DNA from: Synechococcus sp. WH 5701
GTDB taxonomy: Bacteria; Cyanobacteriota; Cyanobacteriia; PCC-6307; Cyanobiaceae
Length of the DNA: 64,000 bases
NCBI RefSeq assembly: GCF_000153045.1
Contig: NZ_CH724160.1
Span: 701,499-765,498, forward strand
Direction of reading: 5' to 3'
Shown: positions 41,916-50,608 of the stretch, piece by piece
Layout of the letters: every line of letters starts with the position of its first letter
Numbering within the stretch: the stretch's first letter is position 1
Notes under the pieces: model-generated
The model's input: the letters and a program-made list of their open reading frames with translations, nothing else
Databases searched by the model: none
Told to the model about the DNA's origin: nothing
Made by a program: the position numbers and the translations under genes

Positions 41916-42722
41916 ATGCCGCTTCCGGATGCCTTGCTGGGAGCCGGCGATCCGGACGTGTTCCGCATCGTCGGCTCAGGCGGCCGCTCCTCCGTGCTGC
42001 TCACCGCCGATCACGCCGGCCGTGCCATCCCCGGCCGCCTGGCCGGGCTTCAGCTCGGCCCCGGGGTGCTCGACACCCATGTGGCCTGGGATCTGGGGGT
42101 GGCAGGGCTGGGCGAGCGCCTGGCGGCCCGGCTGGATGCCTTCCTGATCCTGCACAACTACTCGCGGCTGGTGATCGACGTGAACCGTCCGCCCTGGGCG
42201 CCGGACTCGATCGTGAGCCTCAGCGAGCACACGCGGATCCCGGCCAATGACGCGCTCTCCACTGCCGAGCGTGAGCAACGGCGGAGCGCGCTCTTCGATC
42301 CCTACCACCACCGCATCGCCGCCGAGCTCGATGGGCGCTCCCGCCGCGGCCAGCCCACTGTGCTGGTGGCTCTGCACAGCTTCACGCCGGTGCATGCCGG
42401 CCAGGAGCGTCCCTGGCACGTGGGTGTGCTGCATGGCCGTGACGGGCGCCTGGCCCGGCGGCTGTTGCGGGAGCTCAGGCGTGAACCTGGCCTGCAGGTG
42501 GGCGACAACGAGCCCTACGCGGTGAGTGATGCCAGCGACCACACGCTGGTGGTGCACGGCGAGCAGCGGCGGATTCCCCACGTGGAGCTGGAGGTCCGCC
42601 AGGACCTGCTCGCCACGGCGGCGGGGCAGCAGGAGTGGGCCGAGCGCCTCGCCGCCGTGCTGGACACCTCCCTGGCGGAGGAATTGCCGCCGCTGCCGGG
42701 CGGTCCGTCGTCCCTAGGCTGA
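41916..42722 (+). CDS. N-formylglutamate amidohydrolase family protein
   Basis: 268 residues: VLLTADHAGRAIPGRL, DTHVAWDLGVAGLGERLAAR, LILHNYSRLVIDVNRPPWAP, VALHSFTPVHAGQERPWHVG and HVELEVRQDLL. These are the conserved blocks of the FGase/HutG-like zinc hydrolases. No histidine-degradation genes are adjacent, so the substrate may be another N-acyl amino acid. A transglutaminase-like gene starts three bases after the stop. Confidence 0.85.
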   Translation: MPLPDALLGAGDPDVFRIVGSGGRSSVLLTADHAGRAIPGRLAGLQLGPGVLDTHVAWDLGVAGLGERLAARLDAFLILHNYSRLVIDVNRPPWAPDSIVSLSEHTRIPANDALSTAEREQRRSALFDPYHHRIAAELDGRSRRGQPTVLVALHSFTPVHAGQERPWHVGVLHGRDGRLARRLLRELRREPGLQVGDNEPYAVSDASDHTLVVHGEQRRIPHVELEVRQDLLATAAGQQEWAERLAAVLDTSLAEELPPLPGGPSSLG

Positions 42723-42725
42723 TGC

Positions 42726-43565
42726 ATGGACTCACAGCACCATCCCGCCCCAAGCCCGTCTGATGCGGTCGAGATCCGTTTGGGCTTCGATCTGGAACTC
42801 CGCTGCCCGCAGCCGACGCCGATGATCGTGACCCTCGGCGTGCATGCCAGCCGGGCGGCGGATCTGCTCGAGCCCGACACGCTGCAGACGACCCCCGAGG
42901 TGCCGCTGCGCTCCTATGTGGATTCCTTCGGCAACCACTGCCAGCGGCTGCTGGCACCTGCCGGTGTGCTGCGGTTGCAGGCCAGGGGGCTGGTGGCGGA
43001 CTCGGGCCGGCCCGATCCGGTGCTGCCAGAGCTGCAGCAGCGGCCGGTGGATGAACTGCCGGACGAGGTGCTCCTGTTCCTGCTCAGCAGCCGCTACTGC
43101 GAGAGCGATCTGCTCACCGATCTGGCCTGGTCGTTGTTCGAGGAGACTCCCACCGGCTGGGGGCGCGTGCAGGCGATCTGTGATGCCGTGCACCGCCATG
43201 TGCGCTTCGACTACAGCCGCACCAGTCCCACCAAATCAGCCCTCACGACCTACCAGACCCAGGAGGGGGTCTGCCGTGACTTCACCCATCTCGCCATCGC
43301 CTTCTGCCGCTGCATGAACATCCCGGCCCGCTACTGCACCGGTTACCTGAGCGACATCGGCGTGCCACCGCCCCACTCGGCCATGGACTTCGCGGCCTGG
43401 TTCGAGGCCTACCTCGGTGATGGCTGGCACGTGTTCGACCCGCGCAACAACAGCCCGCGAATCGGGCGGATCCTGATCGCCCGCGGTCGGGATGCGGCCG
43501 ATGTGGCGCTCACCACCAGCTTCGGACCCTCGACACTGGAATCCTTCCAGGTGTGGACCGCCTGA
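42726..43565 (+). CDS. Transglutaminase-like cysteine protease-fold protein
   Basis: 279 residues. The N-terminal beta domain (IRLGFDLELRCPQPTPMIVT) and the transglutaminase core with the catalytic Cys in TQEGVCRDFTHLAIAFCRCM are clear. The segment DFAAWFEAYLGDGWHVFDPR normally carries the His (HAWFE) and Asp; here the His position is Ala, although the Asp in FDPR is kept. It is co-oriented with, and three bases from, the amidohydrolase gene. Role unknown. Confidence 0.8.
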   Translation: MDSQHHPAPSPSDAVEIRLGFDLELRCPQPTPMIVTLGVHASRAADLLEPDTLQTTPEVPLRSYVDSFGNHCQRLLAPAGVLRLQARGLVADSGRPDPVLPELQQRPVDELPDEVLLFLLSSRYCESDLLTDLAWSLFEETPTGWGRVQAICDAVHRHVRFDYSRTSPTKSALTTYQTQEGVCRDFTHLAIAFCRCMNIPARYCTGYLSDIGVPPPHSAMDFAAWFEAYLGDGWHVFDPRNNSPRIGRILIARGRDAADVALTTSFGPSTLESFQVWTA

Positions 43566-43586
43566 CCAGGCAGGCCTGGCCCGTTC

Positions 43587-44576
43587 TCACATCCCCCAGC
43601 GCAGGGCGGCGGTGTGCACCGGGGCGTCCCACAGGGCCAGCAGGTCCGCGTCCGGCAGGCACAGGCTCAGCGAGCAGCCGGCCATCTCCAGCGACGTCAC
43701 ATAGGAGCCGGTGAGGTGGCGCACCACCCGCACGCCAGCCCCATCGAGCACACGGTGAGCGGCCTGCACCATGCCGTAGAGCTCCAGCAGCGGCGTGCCG
43801 CCGAAGCCGTTCACCAGGAGCAGCACCTCCGCTCCCCGCGGCAACGCCAGATCGGCCAGCACCGGGCCCAGCAGCAGCTCGGCGATCCCGTCGGCCGGCT
43901 GCAGCGCCACCCGCTGCCGGCCCGGTTCTCCATGGATGCCCACGCCCAGCTCCATCTCGTTCTCCCCCAGCACGAAGGTGGGCACCCCGGCCGCCGGCAC
44001 CGTGCAGGAGCTGAGGGCCACGCCCATCGTGCGGGTGCGGCTGTTCACCCTCTCCCCCAGATCGCGCAGGCTCTCGAGATCGGCGCCGCGCTCCGCGGCC
44101 GCGCCCACCATCTTCTCCACGATCAGGGTGCCGGCCACGCCGCGGCGGCCCTGGGTCCAGGTGGAGTCCTCCACCGCCACGTCGTCGTTGGTCAGCACCG
44201 TGGCCACCGGACCCTCGAGCATCTCGGCGGCCATCTCGAAATTCATCACGTCACCGGCGTAGTTCTTGACGATGAACAGCACGCCTTTCTCGCTGCCCAC
44301 CGCCGCTGCCGCTGCCAGCATCTGATCCGGGGTGGGCGAGGTGAACACCTGTCCCGGGCAGGCCGCATCCAGCATCCCCGGCCCCACGAACCCGGTGTGC
44401 AGCGGCTCGTGGCCCGATCCGCCGCCGGAGATCAGCGCCACCTTCGCGGGATCGAGCTGTCGCCGCCGCAGGAAGCGGCGGCCTTCCCCCAGCACCAGCA
44501 GGTCCCCATGGGCCAGGGCCAGGCCGTCGAGGCCGTCGTGCAGGAATCCCTCCGCGCCGTTGATCAGCTTCTTCAT
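43587..44576 (-). CDS. dhaK: Dihydroxyacetone kinase subunit DhaK
   Basis: 329 residues. DhaK binds dihydroxyacetone covalently as a hemiaminal through a His, seen in GVGIHGEPGR (about residue 215). Other blocks are KVALISGGGSGHEPLHTGFV, TPDQMLAAAAAV, VLFIVKNYAGDVMNFEMAAE and VATVLTNDDVAVEDS. Last gene of the five-gene minus-strand operon. Confidence 0.95.
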   Translation of the reverse strand: MKKLINGAEGFLHDGLDGLALAHGDLLVLGEGRRFLRRRQLDPAKVALISGGGSGHEPLHTGFVGPGMLDAACPGQVFTSPTPDQMLAAAAAVGSEKGVLFIVKNYAGDVMNFEMAAEMLEGPVATVLTNDDVAVEDSTWTQGRRGVAGTLIVEKMVGAAAERGADLESLRDLGERVNSRTRTMGVALSSCTVPAAGVPTFVLGENEMELGVGIHGEPGRQRVALQPADGIAELLLGPVLADLALPRGAEVLLLVNGFGGTPLLELYGMVQAAHRVLDGAGVRVVRHLTGSYVTSLEMAGCSLSLCLPDADLLALWDAPVHTAALRWGM

Positions 44577-44631
44577 CGCCGAGCCTGTTGGTCACTGTCC
44601 TCGTGGTAGCCAGCCTTCGGCCCGGTGCCGT

Positions 44632-46251
44632 TCAGGGCGCCGCCGCGATCGTCCGTTTCACCGCCGCCACCGCCTTTGCCGGCACCGACACCGCCCGCAG
44701 CCCCAGCCGCAGCAGCCCCTCCAGCCGCGCCGGATCGGCCGCCGCCTCACCGCACAGGCACACCGGCACCCCCTTGCGGCCTGCGCTCTCCAGCGTGCGG
44801 GCGATCAGCAGCTCCACCGCCGGCCAGCCGTCGCGGCGCAGGGTTTCGAACGCCTCATCGGAGCGGCTCGCCGCCAGGGTGTACTGGGCCAGGTCGTTGC
44901 TGCCGATCGCATAGAAGTCGGCAGGAAACATCTCGCTGGTGAGGGCCGCCGCCGGCACTTCCACCATCATCCCCAGCGGTGGCCGGCGGCAGGGGAGTCC
45001 TGCGGCGCCCAGCTCCGCCACCACCTCCTCCAGCAGGGCAGCCGCCGCCACGAACTCCTGCGGCACCGTCACCATCGGCAGCAGCACCCGCAGGTCGCCC
45101 GCCACCGCAGCACGTGCCAGGGCCCGCAGCTGGGGGCGCAGCAGCTCAGGACGCCCCAGGGTCAGCCGCAGCCCGCGCAGTCCCAGCGCCGGCTCCGCCT
45201 CCGCCGCCGTGATCCCCGGCAGCGGTTTGTCGCCGCCCAGATCCAGGGTGCGCACCGTCACCGGGCGGCCGCCGGACCAGGCCAGCAGCGCCTCGTAGGC
45301 CCGCTGCTGGCTGGCCTCGTCGGGGAGGCCAGCCGGCCCGGTGGCGGCGGCAGGCTCCTGCCGGGCGGTCACCTGCAGCAGGAACTCGCTGCGTACCAGG
45401 CCGATGCCGTCACACAGCTCCGGATCCAGTCCCTCCAGTTCGGCCGGATCGCTCACGTTGAGCAGCACCTCCACCCGCTCGCCACCGGCGGTGAAGGCCG
45501 GCCCGGGGGCTCCGCCGGGGTGCGCGGGCGTCGAGCTGCCTCCCCGGGCAGCGCTCAGGGCGGCAGCACGGGCCGGGTCAGGGTCGAAGGTCACCCAGCC
45601 GCTGTCCCCCTCCACCAGCACCTGCGTGGCCTCGGCCGGCACGGCGCCCACGGCCACCACCATCGGCACCCCCCGGCCCCGTGCCAGCAGGGCCACGTGT
45701 GCGGCCGCCGACCCCTGCTCCAGCACCACGGCCCCGCCGCCGCTCCAGTCGATCGCCAGGAAGCGCGAGGGGGTGAGATCGGGCGCCACCAGCACCGACC
45801 CGGGCTGACGGGCCGGCGTGACGGAGTGGCCGGGGGCCAGCAGGCAGCGCAGCACCCGGTCGCGCAGGTCGATCAGGTCCGCCGCCCGGGCGCGAAAGGT
45901 TGCATCCTCCGAGGCCTGGTAGCCAGCGATCTCCACCTCCAGGGCTGCCCGCCAGGCCACTTCGGCCGGTGGTGCCGCGGGGCCGGTCAGGGCTGCAAAG
46001 GCCTGGGCAGCGAGGGTGTCGTCCTCAAGAAGGGCCAGCTGCACGGCCAGGATCTCCGCCGCTTCCCCCTCAAGGCCGGCCACCTCCGACGCCAGCTCGG
46101 CTCTGCCCCTGGCAATGGCCGCCCGCAGTTCTGCGGCCCCCTGCGGCGGGCCGTCGGCGGCCGCATGGCGTTCTGGCTCGGGCCACCGCCAGATCGGCCC
46201 CCAGGCCATGCCCGGTGAGGCGGGCCGCCCCTGCCGGCGGATGCCGCTCAT
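44632..46251 (-). CDS. PTS enzyme I (dedicated to the dihydroxyacetone kinase)
   Basis: 539 residues, a full-length enzyme I. The His phosphorylation site is in GSAAAHVALLARGRGVP. The PEP-binding barrel shows GIGLVRSEFLLQV, VRTLDLGGDKPLPG, LRVLLPMVTVPQEF, MVEVPAAALTSEMF, FYAIGSNDLAQYTLAASR and CGEAAADP. It passes phosphate from PEP to HPr. It overlaps the HPr gene by four bases. In many bacteria this part is fused as DhaM; here it is separate. Confidence 0.9.
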   Translation of the reverse strand: MSGIRRQGRPASPGMAWGPIWRWPEPERHAAADGPPQGAAELRAAIARGRAELASEVAGLEGEAAEILAVQLALLEDDTLAAQAFAALTGPAAPPAEVAWRAALEVEIAGYQASEDATFRARAADLIDLRDRVLRCLLAPGHSVTPARQPGSVLVAPDLTPSRFLAIDWSGGGAVVLEQGSAAAHVALLARGRGVPMVVAVGAVPAEATQVLVEGDSGWVTFDPDPARAAALSAARGGSSTPAHPGGAPGPAFTAGGERVEVLLNVSDPAELEGLDPELCDGIGLVRSEFLLQVTARQEPAAATGPAGLPDEASQQRAYEALLAWSGGRPVTVRTLDLGGDKPLPGITAAEAEPALGLRGLRLTLGRPELLRPQLRALARAAVAGDLRVLLPMVTVPQEFVAAAALLEEVVAELGAAGLPCRRPPLGMMVEVPAAALTSEMFPADFYAIGSNDLAQYTLAASRSDEAFETLRRDGWPAVELLIARTLESAGRKGVPVCLCGEAAADPARLEGLLRLGLRAVSVPAKAVAAVKRTIAAAP

Positions 46252-46538
46252 GGCGCCGCGCCTTCATCGAAGCCGGCCGAGACCAGCGCCAGCACCGCCG
46301 CCAGGGCCTCCTCCGCATCGACCCCCTCGCTGCGCACGTGCAGCACGGCCCCCTGGGGCGCCCGCACCCGCAGCACCTGCACCGGGCTTTTGGCATCGGC
46401 CCAGGGCCCTTCGGGCGCCAGCGCTACCTCCACCCGCGCCGCGAAGCGCTTGGCCAGCTGGGTGAGGCGCACGGCCGGCCGGGCATGCAACCCCACCGCG
46501 TTCACCAGCACCGCCCGGCCGATCCGTTGATCACTCAT
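46248..46538 (-). CDS. HPr-like phosphocarrier
   Basis: 96 residues with the active-site motif AVGLHARPAVRLTQLAKRF (phospho-His) and a conserved HPr fold. No clear regulatory Ser region like that of Gram-positive HPr. It overlaps both neighbours by four bases. It is expected to relay phosphate from the enzyme I to the EIIA-like DhaM protein. Confidence 0.9.
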   Translation of the reverse strand: MSDQRIGRAVLVNAVGLHARPAVRLTQLAKRFAARVEVALAPEGPWADAKSPVQVLRVRAPQGAVLHVRSEGVDAEEALAAVLALVSAGFDEGAAP

Positions 46539-46918
46539 GGCGAGAGCGCCTCGGCCATCGCCCGCACCGCCGCCAGGTCCGATCCCCCCGACGCCTCCGC
46601 CGCCGCCACCACGGCCCCCTCCACCAGCGGTGCCTCGCAGATCACCACCCGCCCCCGCCGCTCCTCCGGAAGCGCCTCCACGGCCAGCTGGGCGTGCATG
46701 GCCGCACTGCCCAGATCCACCAGCACCGCCACACCGTCGTCACTCCAGGCGGCCGCCAGGGCAGCGGCGATCGCGGCCACATCGCAGCCCAACCCGCCGC
46801 CCGGGTCACCGCCGCTCCAGGCCAGCGGCACCGCCTCGCCCACCATCTGGCGCACCATCTCGGCCGTACCTTCCGCCACCTTCGCCGAGTGGGACACCAC
46901 CACGATCCCCACCGTCAT
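46535..46918 (-). CDS. dhaM: DhaM EIIA-mannose-type phosphotransfer subunit
   Basis: 127 residues: TVGIVVVSHSAKVAEGTAEM with the phospho-His in VSHSAKVAEG, then GVAVLVDLGSAAMHAQLAVE and VVICEAPLVEGAVVAAAEAS. This is the DhaM EIIA domain alone. It hands phosphate to ADP bound on DhaL. Four-base overlaps on both sides. Confidence 0.92.
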   Translation of the reverse strand: MTVGIVVVSHSAKVAEGTAEMVRQMVGEAVPLAWSGGDPGGGLGCDVAAIAAALAAAWSDDGVAVLVDLGSAAMHAQLAVEALPEERRGRVVICEAPLVEGAVVAAAEASGGSDLAAVRAMAEALSP

Positions 46919-47538
46919 GGTGCCGACTCCGGGGCTTCGAGCACGTCGGTCACGGCGGCCACCAGCAGGGCACAGGAACGGGCGCCCGGGTCCACATGGC
47001 CGATCGAGCGCTCCCCCAGGAACGAGGCCCGGCCCCGCTGGGCACGCAGGGGTTTGGTGGCTTCCGCCGCCTCCAGGGCCACCGCCCGGATCTCCGCTGC
47101 CGTGGCGCCACGCGCCAGGGCGGCGTGCACCGGATCGAGCACGTCGAGCAGGGTTTTCTGGCCGGCATCGGATCGGCCCCGTGCCTTCACCGCATCCACG
47201 GCCTGCCGCAGGGCCGCCGTCAGATGCGCGCGATCAGGGGGGGCGTCGAGCGCCGGGCCTAGGGCCTGGCCCAGCGCCATCAGCAGGGTGCCGTAGAGGG
47301 GCCCCGAGGCACCTCCAACCTTCAGCACCAGTTCCATGCCCGCCTGGCGCAGCAGTTGCGGCAGCGGCAGGGCCGCCAGCGTGCTCTGCTTCGCCCGCAC
47401 GGCGTCCAGACCGCGCTGCATGTTGAGCCCGTGGTCGCCGTCACCGATCGCCCGGTCGAGTTCGCTGAGCTCCTCGGCATGGGCCGCCACCGCGGCTGCC
47501 GCGGCCTCGATCAGTGCGGCTTGGGCGAGGCGCGCCAT
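46915..47538 (-). CDS. dhaL: Dihydroxyacetone kinase ADP-binding subunit DhaL
   Basis: ATG 47538, 207 residues (a start at 47568 is also open). DRAIGDGDHGLNMQRGLDAV carries the Asp residues that bind the nucleotide metals; KVGGASGPLYGTLLMALGQA and KTLLDVLDPVHAAL follow. First gene of the operon dhaL-dhaM-HPr-EI-dhaK. Confidence 0.93.
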   Translation of the reverse strand: MARLAQAALIEAAAAAVAAHAEELSELDRAIGDGDHGLNMQRGLDAVRAKQSTLAALPLPQLLRQAGMELVLKVGGASGPLYGTLLMALGQALGPALDAPPDRAHLTAALRQAVDAVKARGRSDAGQKTLLDVLDPVHAALARGATAAEIRAVALEAAEATKPLRAQRGRASFLGERSIGHVDPGARSCALLVAAVTDVLEAPESAP

Positions 47539-47598
47539 GGAGAGGAGGCAGCGGGCGTGGGCGGACACCCAGTATGGAAACGTGCCGGGGTGACCCCT

Positions 47599-47781
47599 TC
47601 AGGGGAGGGTGAACCCTGAGGTGTTCAGGTGCTTGAGATCGAGCATCACGATGCTGAGCCAGCCCAGCAGCGCCAGACCGCCAAGGACAGCCAGGACGAC
47701 CAGAACACCAGACAGCACTGATCTGGCAGCGCCATTTTTGTTCGTCACAGGCTGATGTTGTCGGAGGATGAAGTATGCCAC
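47599..47781 (-). CDS. Possible small membrane protein
   Basis: 60 residues with one strong hydrophobic helix (VLVVLAVLGGLALLGWLSIV) after a polar N-terminus. It lies upstream of dhaL on the same strand. No similarity recognised; the clean helix makes coding plausible. A small hairpin CCCCTTCAGGGG follows its stop. Confidence 0.4.
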   Translation of the reverse strand: MAYFILRQHQPVTNKNGAARSVLSGVLVVLAVLGGLALLGWLSIVMLDLKHLNTSGFTLP

Positions 47782-48168
47782 GGCCAGGTATCACGTTGCT
47801 TGATCGCTTGAGCCAGCGCTGGATTGTTTCTGAGTGATCCACTGACAGGATGATTCGCTATAGGTTCACACCGCCAGGGGCTCCCATCACTGCGGGTTCA
47901 GATCAGCGCGCCTTCAGATGTTCAGGCAGAGGATCAGTCTGATGACGACATCCTCTGGATGGTCGAGAGTCTCTGGAGGATTGAAGCGGCCTCAGGCCTG
48001 ACGCGCTCAGGGTGAGGGTCGGTCTCCCGCACCTTCTCAGGCGCTCGAGGCGGATCGAAAGTGAAAACAAGAGGGATCCACCCGGCGGTTGGCGCCGAAC
48101 CAGGGTTCGGAGCGGCCATACCGATGTGGAGCACATCCTCACCACCCTTTCTCCCAGGAGGTCGCACC
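47782..48168. other. Intergenic region upstream of hsp20
   Basis: No gene seen; open frames here are short and unsupported. It should contain the hsp20 promoter. I looked for a CIRCE operator (TTAGCACTC-N9-GAGTGCTAA) and do not see one. The ribosome site CAGGAGG precedes the hsp20 ATG. Confidence 0.5.
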
Positions 48169-48621
48169 ATGGCACTCTTGAAACGCGAATCGCTCAAGGA
48201 TGTCGAAGATCTGTTCGACCGCTACGCCCTCGGGCTCCCTTGGCCGTTCGGCCGCAGCAGCTCCGCTCTGGCGAACGGGCCCCTGCACGACTGGCACCCG
48301 CGCGTGGACATCACGGAATCCGACACGGGTTATGAAGTGCGGGCCGACATCCCCGGAGTCCGCAAGGAGGACCTGAAGGTCACCCTCCAGGATGGTGTCC
48401 TCACCATTCAGGGTGAGCGCCAACAGGAGCACAAGGAGGAGTCTGAGCGCATGCACCGGGTCGAGCGTGCCTACGGCAGCTTCAGCCGCAGTTTCACCCT
48501 CCCCGATGATGCCGACGCGGCAGCAATGACCGCCACGGCCAACGATGGCCAGCTGACGGTGTCCCTGCCCCGCAAGGGCACAAGCCCGAGTGAGGAACCG
48601 GTCCAGATTCCGGTTCAGTGA
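48169..48621 (+). CDS. Small heat-shock protein Hsp20/IbpA family
   Basis: ATG 48169 after CAGGAGG; 150 residues. Alpha-crystallin domain: HPRVDITESDTGYEVRADIP, GVRKEDLKVTLQDGVLTIQG, SERMHRVERAYGSFSRSFTL and the GQLTVSLPRK strand. It is an ATP-independent holdase that forms oligomers. A terminator-like palindrome follows the stop. Confidence 0.93.
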   Translation: MALLKRESLKDVEDLFDRYALGLPWPFGRSSSALANGPLHDWHPRVDITESDTGYEVRADIPGVRKEDLKVTLQDGVLTIQGERQQEHKEESERMHRVERAYGSFSRSFTLPDDADAAAMTATANDGQLTVSLPRKGTSPSEEPVQIPVQ

Positions 48622-48625
48622 TCAC

Positions 48626-48645
48626 GGACGGGCCATGGCCCGTCC
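48626..48645 (+). terminator. Terminator-like perfect palindrome after hsp20
   Basis: GGACGGGCCATGGCCCGTCC, a 20-base perfect palindrome four bases after the stop, able to form a GC-rich hairpin. No strong T-tract follows. Confidence 0.55.
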
Positions 48646-48687
48646 ATCGTTGAGGCCACACCTCCGGTCGCTTGCGATCCTTGCCGG

Positions 48688-50109
48688 ATGAGTCCCCCTG
48701 CCGCCAAAGCCGTTGACGCCGTGGTGGTGGGAGCCGGACTCTCCGGCCTGGTGGCGGCCCGTGCTCTGCAGGCCGCGGGCCGCTCGGTGCGGCTGATTGA
48801 GGCGGCCGCCACGGTGGGGGGGCGGATGACCGGTGAGCGTCTGCAGCTGGTTGCTGAGGCCCCTGAGGCTGGATGTTGCAGCGCCTGGATTGACCTGGGT
48901 GGCCAGTGGGTCGGCCCCACCCAGACCCGTGTGCTGGCCCTCCTGGACCGCCACGGCATCCGCCGTTTCGAGTCCCCCCATGCCGGCGACACGGTGCTGG
49001 TGTTCGGCGGGAGCCGCTGCACCTTCGCCGGCTTCTTCCAGGGCTTCCCCGAAGGCCAGCCTCCCGCCGTGCCCAGCGCCGACTGGGACGACGCCATGGC
49101 GGCCCTGGAGCGGTTCCAGACGCTGGTGGCCCAGCTGCCGGAAGGCCACCCCCACCGCCATCCCGCCGCCGCCGAACTCGATCGCCGCAGCTTCCAGGAC
49201 TGGATCGACGAGAACACCCACACGCCCTTCGCCGCCTGGTACTTCGCTTACTTCTGCCGCGCCGTCGGCTTTCTCGGCCCCGCTGAGCCGGAGCAGGTGT
49301 CGCTGTTGCATGTGCTCTGGGGCCAGCGCACCGCCCCCCAGGGCGAGCATCCGGAGGAGTCCCTGCTCCACGGCGGTGCCGGCCAGCTGCCGGCCCTGCT
49401 GGCCGGCGAGTTGGGGGAGGGGGTGCTGCGGCTGGGCGAGCCGGTGCGTGCCATTGAGCAGGTGTCCCCTGAGGCCGGGCAGCCGGTGCGGGTGCACACC
49501 GATCGGGCCACCTATCCCTGCCGGGCCGTGATCGTGGCGATGCCGCCGGCGCATGCGGCCCATCTGCGCTTCTCGCCGGAGCTGCCCGATGACCGCCAGC
49601 AGCTCAACGACGAGATGGCCATGGGCGCCTGCGCCAAGGTGATGGTGGTGTACGCCAGCCCCTGGTGGCGGCAGCAGGGGCTGTCGGGGATCGCCATCGG
49701 CGATCGGCCCACCGTGGAGCTCTGCGCCGACAGCTCCGATCCCGAAAACGGCTGTGGCGTGCTGGCTGCCTTCGTGGTGGGGCATCGTTACCAGCGCTGG
49801 GCCGCTCTGGACGAAGCCAGGCGCAGGCAAGCGGTGCTGGCTGATCTGGCCGCCTACCTGGGACCCCAGGCCCTCGAGCCCCTGGCCTATGTGGAGAAGG
49901 ACTGGCCGTCGGTGCCGTTCGTGGCTGGCGCCTATGCCGGCTGGATGCCGCCGGGGCTGTGGACCCGCTGCGGTGAGGCCATGCGCCGGCCCCACGGCCG
50001 GGTGTTCTGGGCCGGCACCGAGGTGGCCGAGCGCTGGCCCGGTTTCTTCGAAGGCGCGGTGCGCAGCGGTGAGGAGGCAGCGGCAGCAGTGGTGCAACGG
50101 CTTGGCTGA
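48688..50109 (+). CDS. Flavin-containing amine oxidase
   Basis: 473 residues. The N-terminal FAD-binding motif is AVVVGAGLSGLVAARALQAA, then EAAATVGGRMTGERL, and the C-terminal FAD block FWAGTEVAERWPGFFEGAV. A 'GGQWVGPTQTR' segment is typical of monoamine/polyamine oxidases. The substrate is unknown; putrescine or another primary amine is likely. It overlaps the next gene by eight bases. Confidence 0.88.
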   Translation: MSPPAAKAVDAVVVGAGLSGLVAARALQAAGRSVRLIEAAATVGGRMTGERLQLVAEAPEAGCCSAWIDLGGQWVGPTQTRVLALLDRHGIRRFESPHAGDTVLVFGGSRCTFAGFFQGFPEGQPPAVPSADWDDAMAALERFQTLVAQLPEGHPHRHPAAAELDRRSFQDWIDENTHTPFAAWYFAYFCRAVGFLGPAEPEQVSLLHVLWGQRTAPQGEHPEESLLHGGAGQLPALLAGELGEGVLRLGEPVRAIEQVSPEAGQPVRVHTDRATYPCRAVIVAMPPAHAAHLRFSPELPDDRQQLNDEMAMGACAKVMVVYASPWWRQQGLSGIAIGDRPTVELCADSSDPENGCGVLAAFVVGHRYQRWAALDEARRRQAVLADLAAYLGPQALEPLAYVEKDWPSVPFVAGAYAGWMPPGLWTRCGEAMRRPHGRVFWAGTEVAERWPGFFEGAVRSGEEAAAAVVQRLG

Positions 50110-50608
50110 ATCCAGATCCCCGCAACTGCGCGAACGCGATCCCCGTGAGCTGGGTTGGCGGCTCTGGAGCCTGCATGCCCTGCGCACGGCCCTGGCGGCT
50201 GGTGTCTCGATGGCCGTGGCCAGCGGCCTCGGCCTGTCGGATCCCTACTGGTCACCGATCACCACGATCATCGTCACCCAGTCGACCCTGGTCGACTCCT
50301 GGCTGATCTCACGCCGCCGGCTGCTGGGCACGGCCCTGGGTGTGGTGGTCGGCGCCGCTCAGGTGCAGTGGCTGCCTGCGGGGCTGCCGGCCTATGTGGC
50401 CGCCGTCCTGCTGCTGGGGCTGCTCTGCGGCCTGCTGCGACTGCACCAGAGCGCCTACCGCTTCGGGGGCATCGCCCTCACCATCGTCAGCCTCGTGCCC
50501 CACGCCTCACCCGTCTGGAGCCTGGCCTGGTTCCGCTTCGTCGATGTCAGCCTCGGCATCCTGGTTAGCCTGGCGATCACCCTGGTCTGGCCTGAGCGCC
50601 TCAGGTGA
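50102..50608 (+). CDS. FUSC-family membrane protein (aromatic acid exporter-like)
   Basis: TTG 50102, 168 residues. Four to five hydrophobic helices: LRTALAAGVSMAVASGLGL, DPYWSPITTIIVTQSTLVDS, LLGTALGVVVGAAQVQWLPA and YVAAVLLLGLLCGLLRL. This is the FUSC N-terminal membrane module without the usual long cytoplasmic domain. It overlaps genes on both sides, so one operon with the amine oxidase and methyltransferase. Confidence 0.75.
   Translation: MAESRSPQLRERDPRELGWRLWSLHALRTALAAGVSMAVASGLGLSDPYWSPITTIIVTQSTLVDSWLISRRRLLGTALGVVVGAAQVQWLPAGLPAYVAAVLLLGLLCGLLRLHQSAYRFGGIALTIVSLVPHASPVWSLAWFRFVDVSLGILVSLAITLVWPERLR

Noticed and set aside
47594-47605. CCCCTTCAGGGG as a terminator
   Set aside because: The stem is only about five pairs with no T-tract; too weak to call.
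48622-50187. 521-codon minus-strand open frame
   Set aside because: Antisense of the amine oxidase; no recognisable domain and rich in Gly, His, Pro and Arg as expected for a mirror frame.
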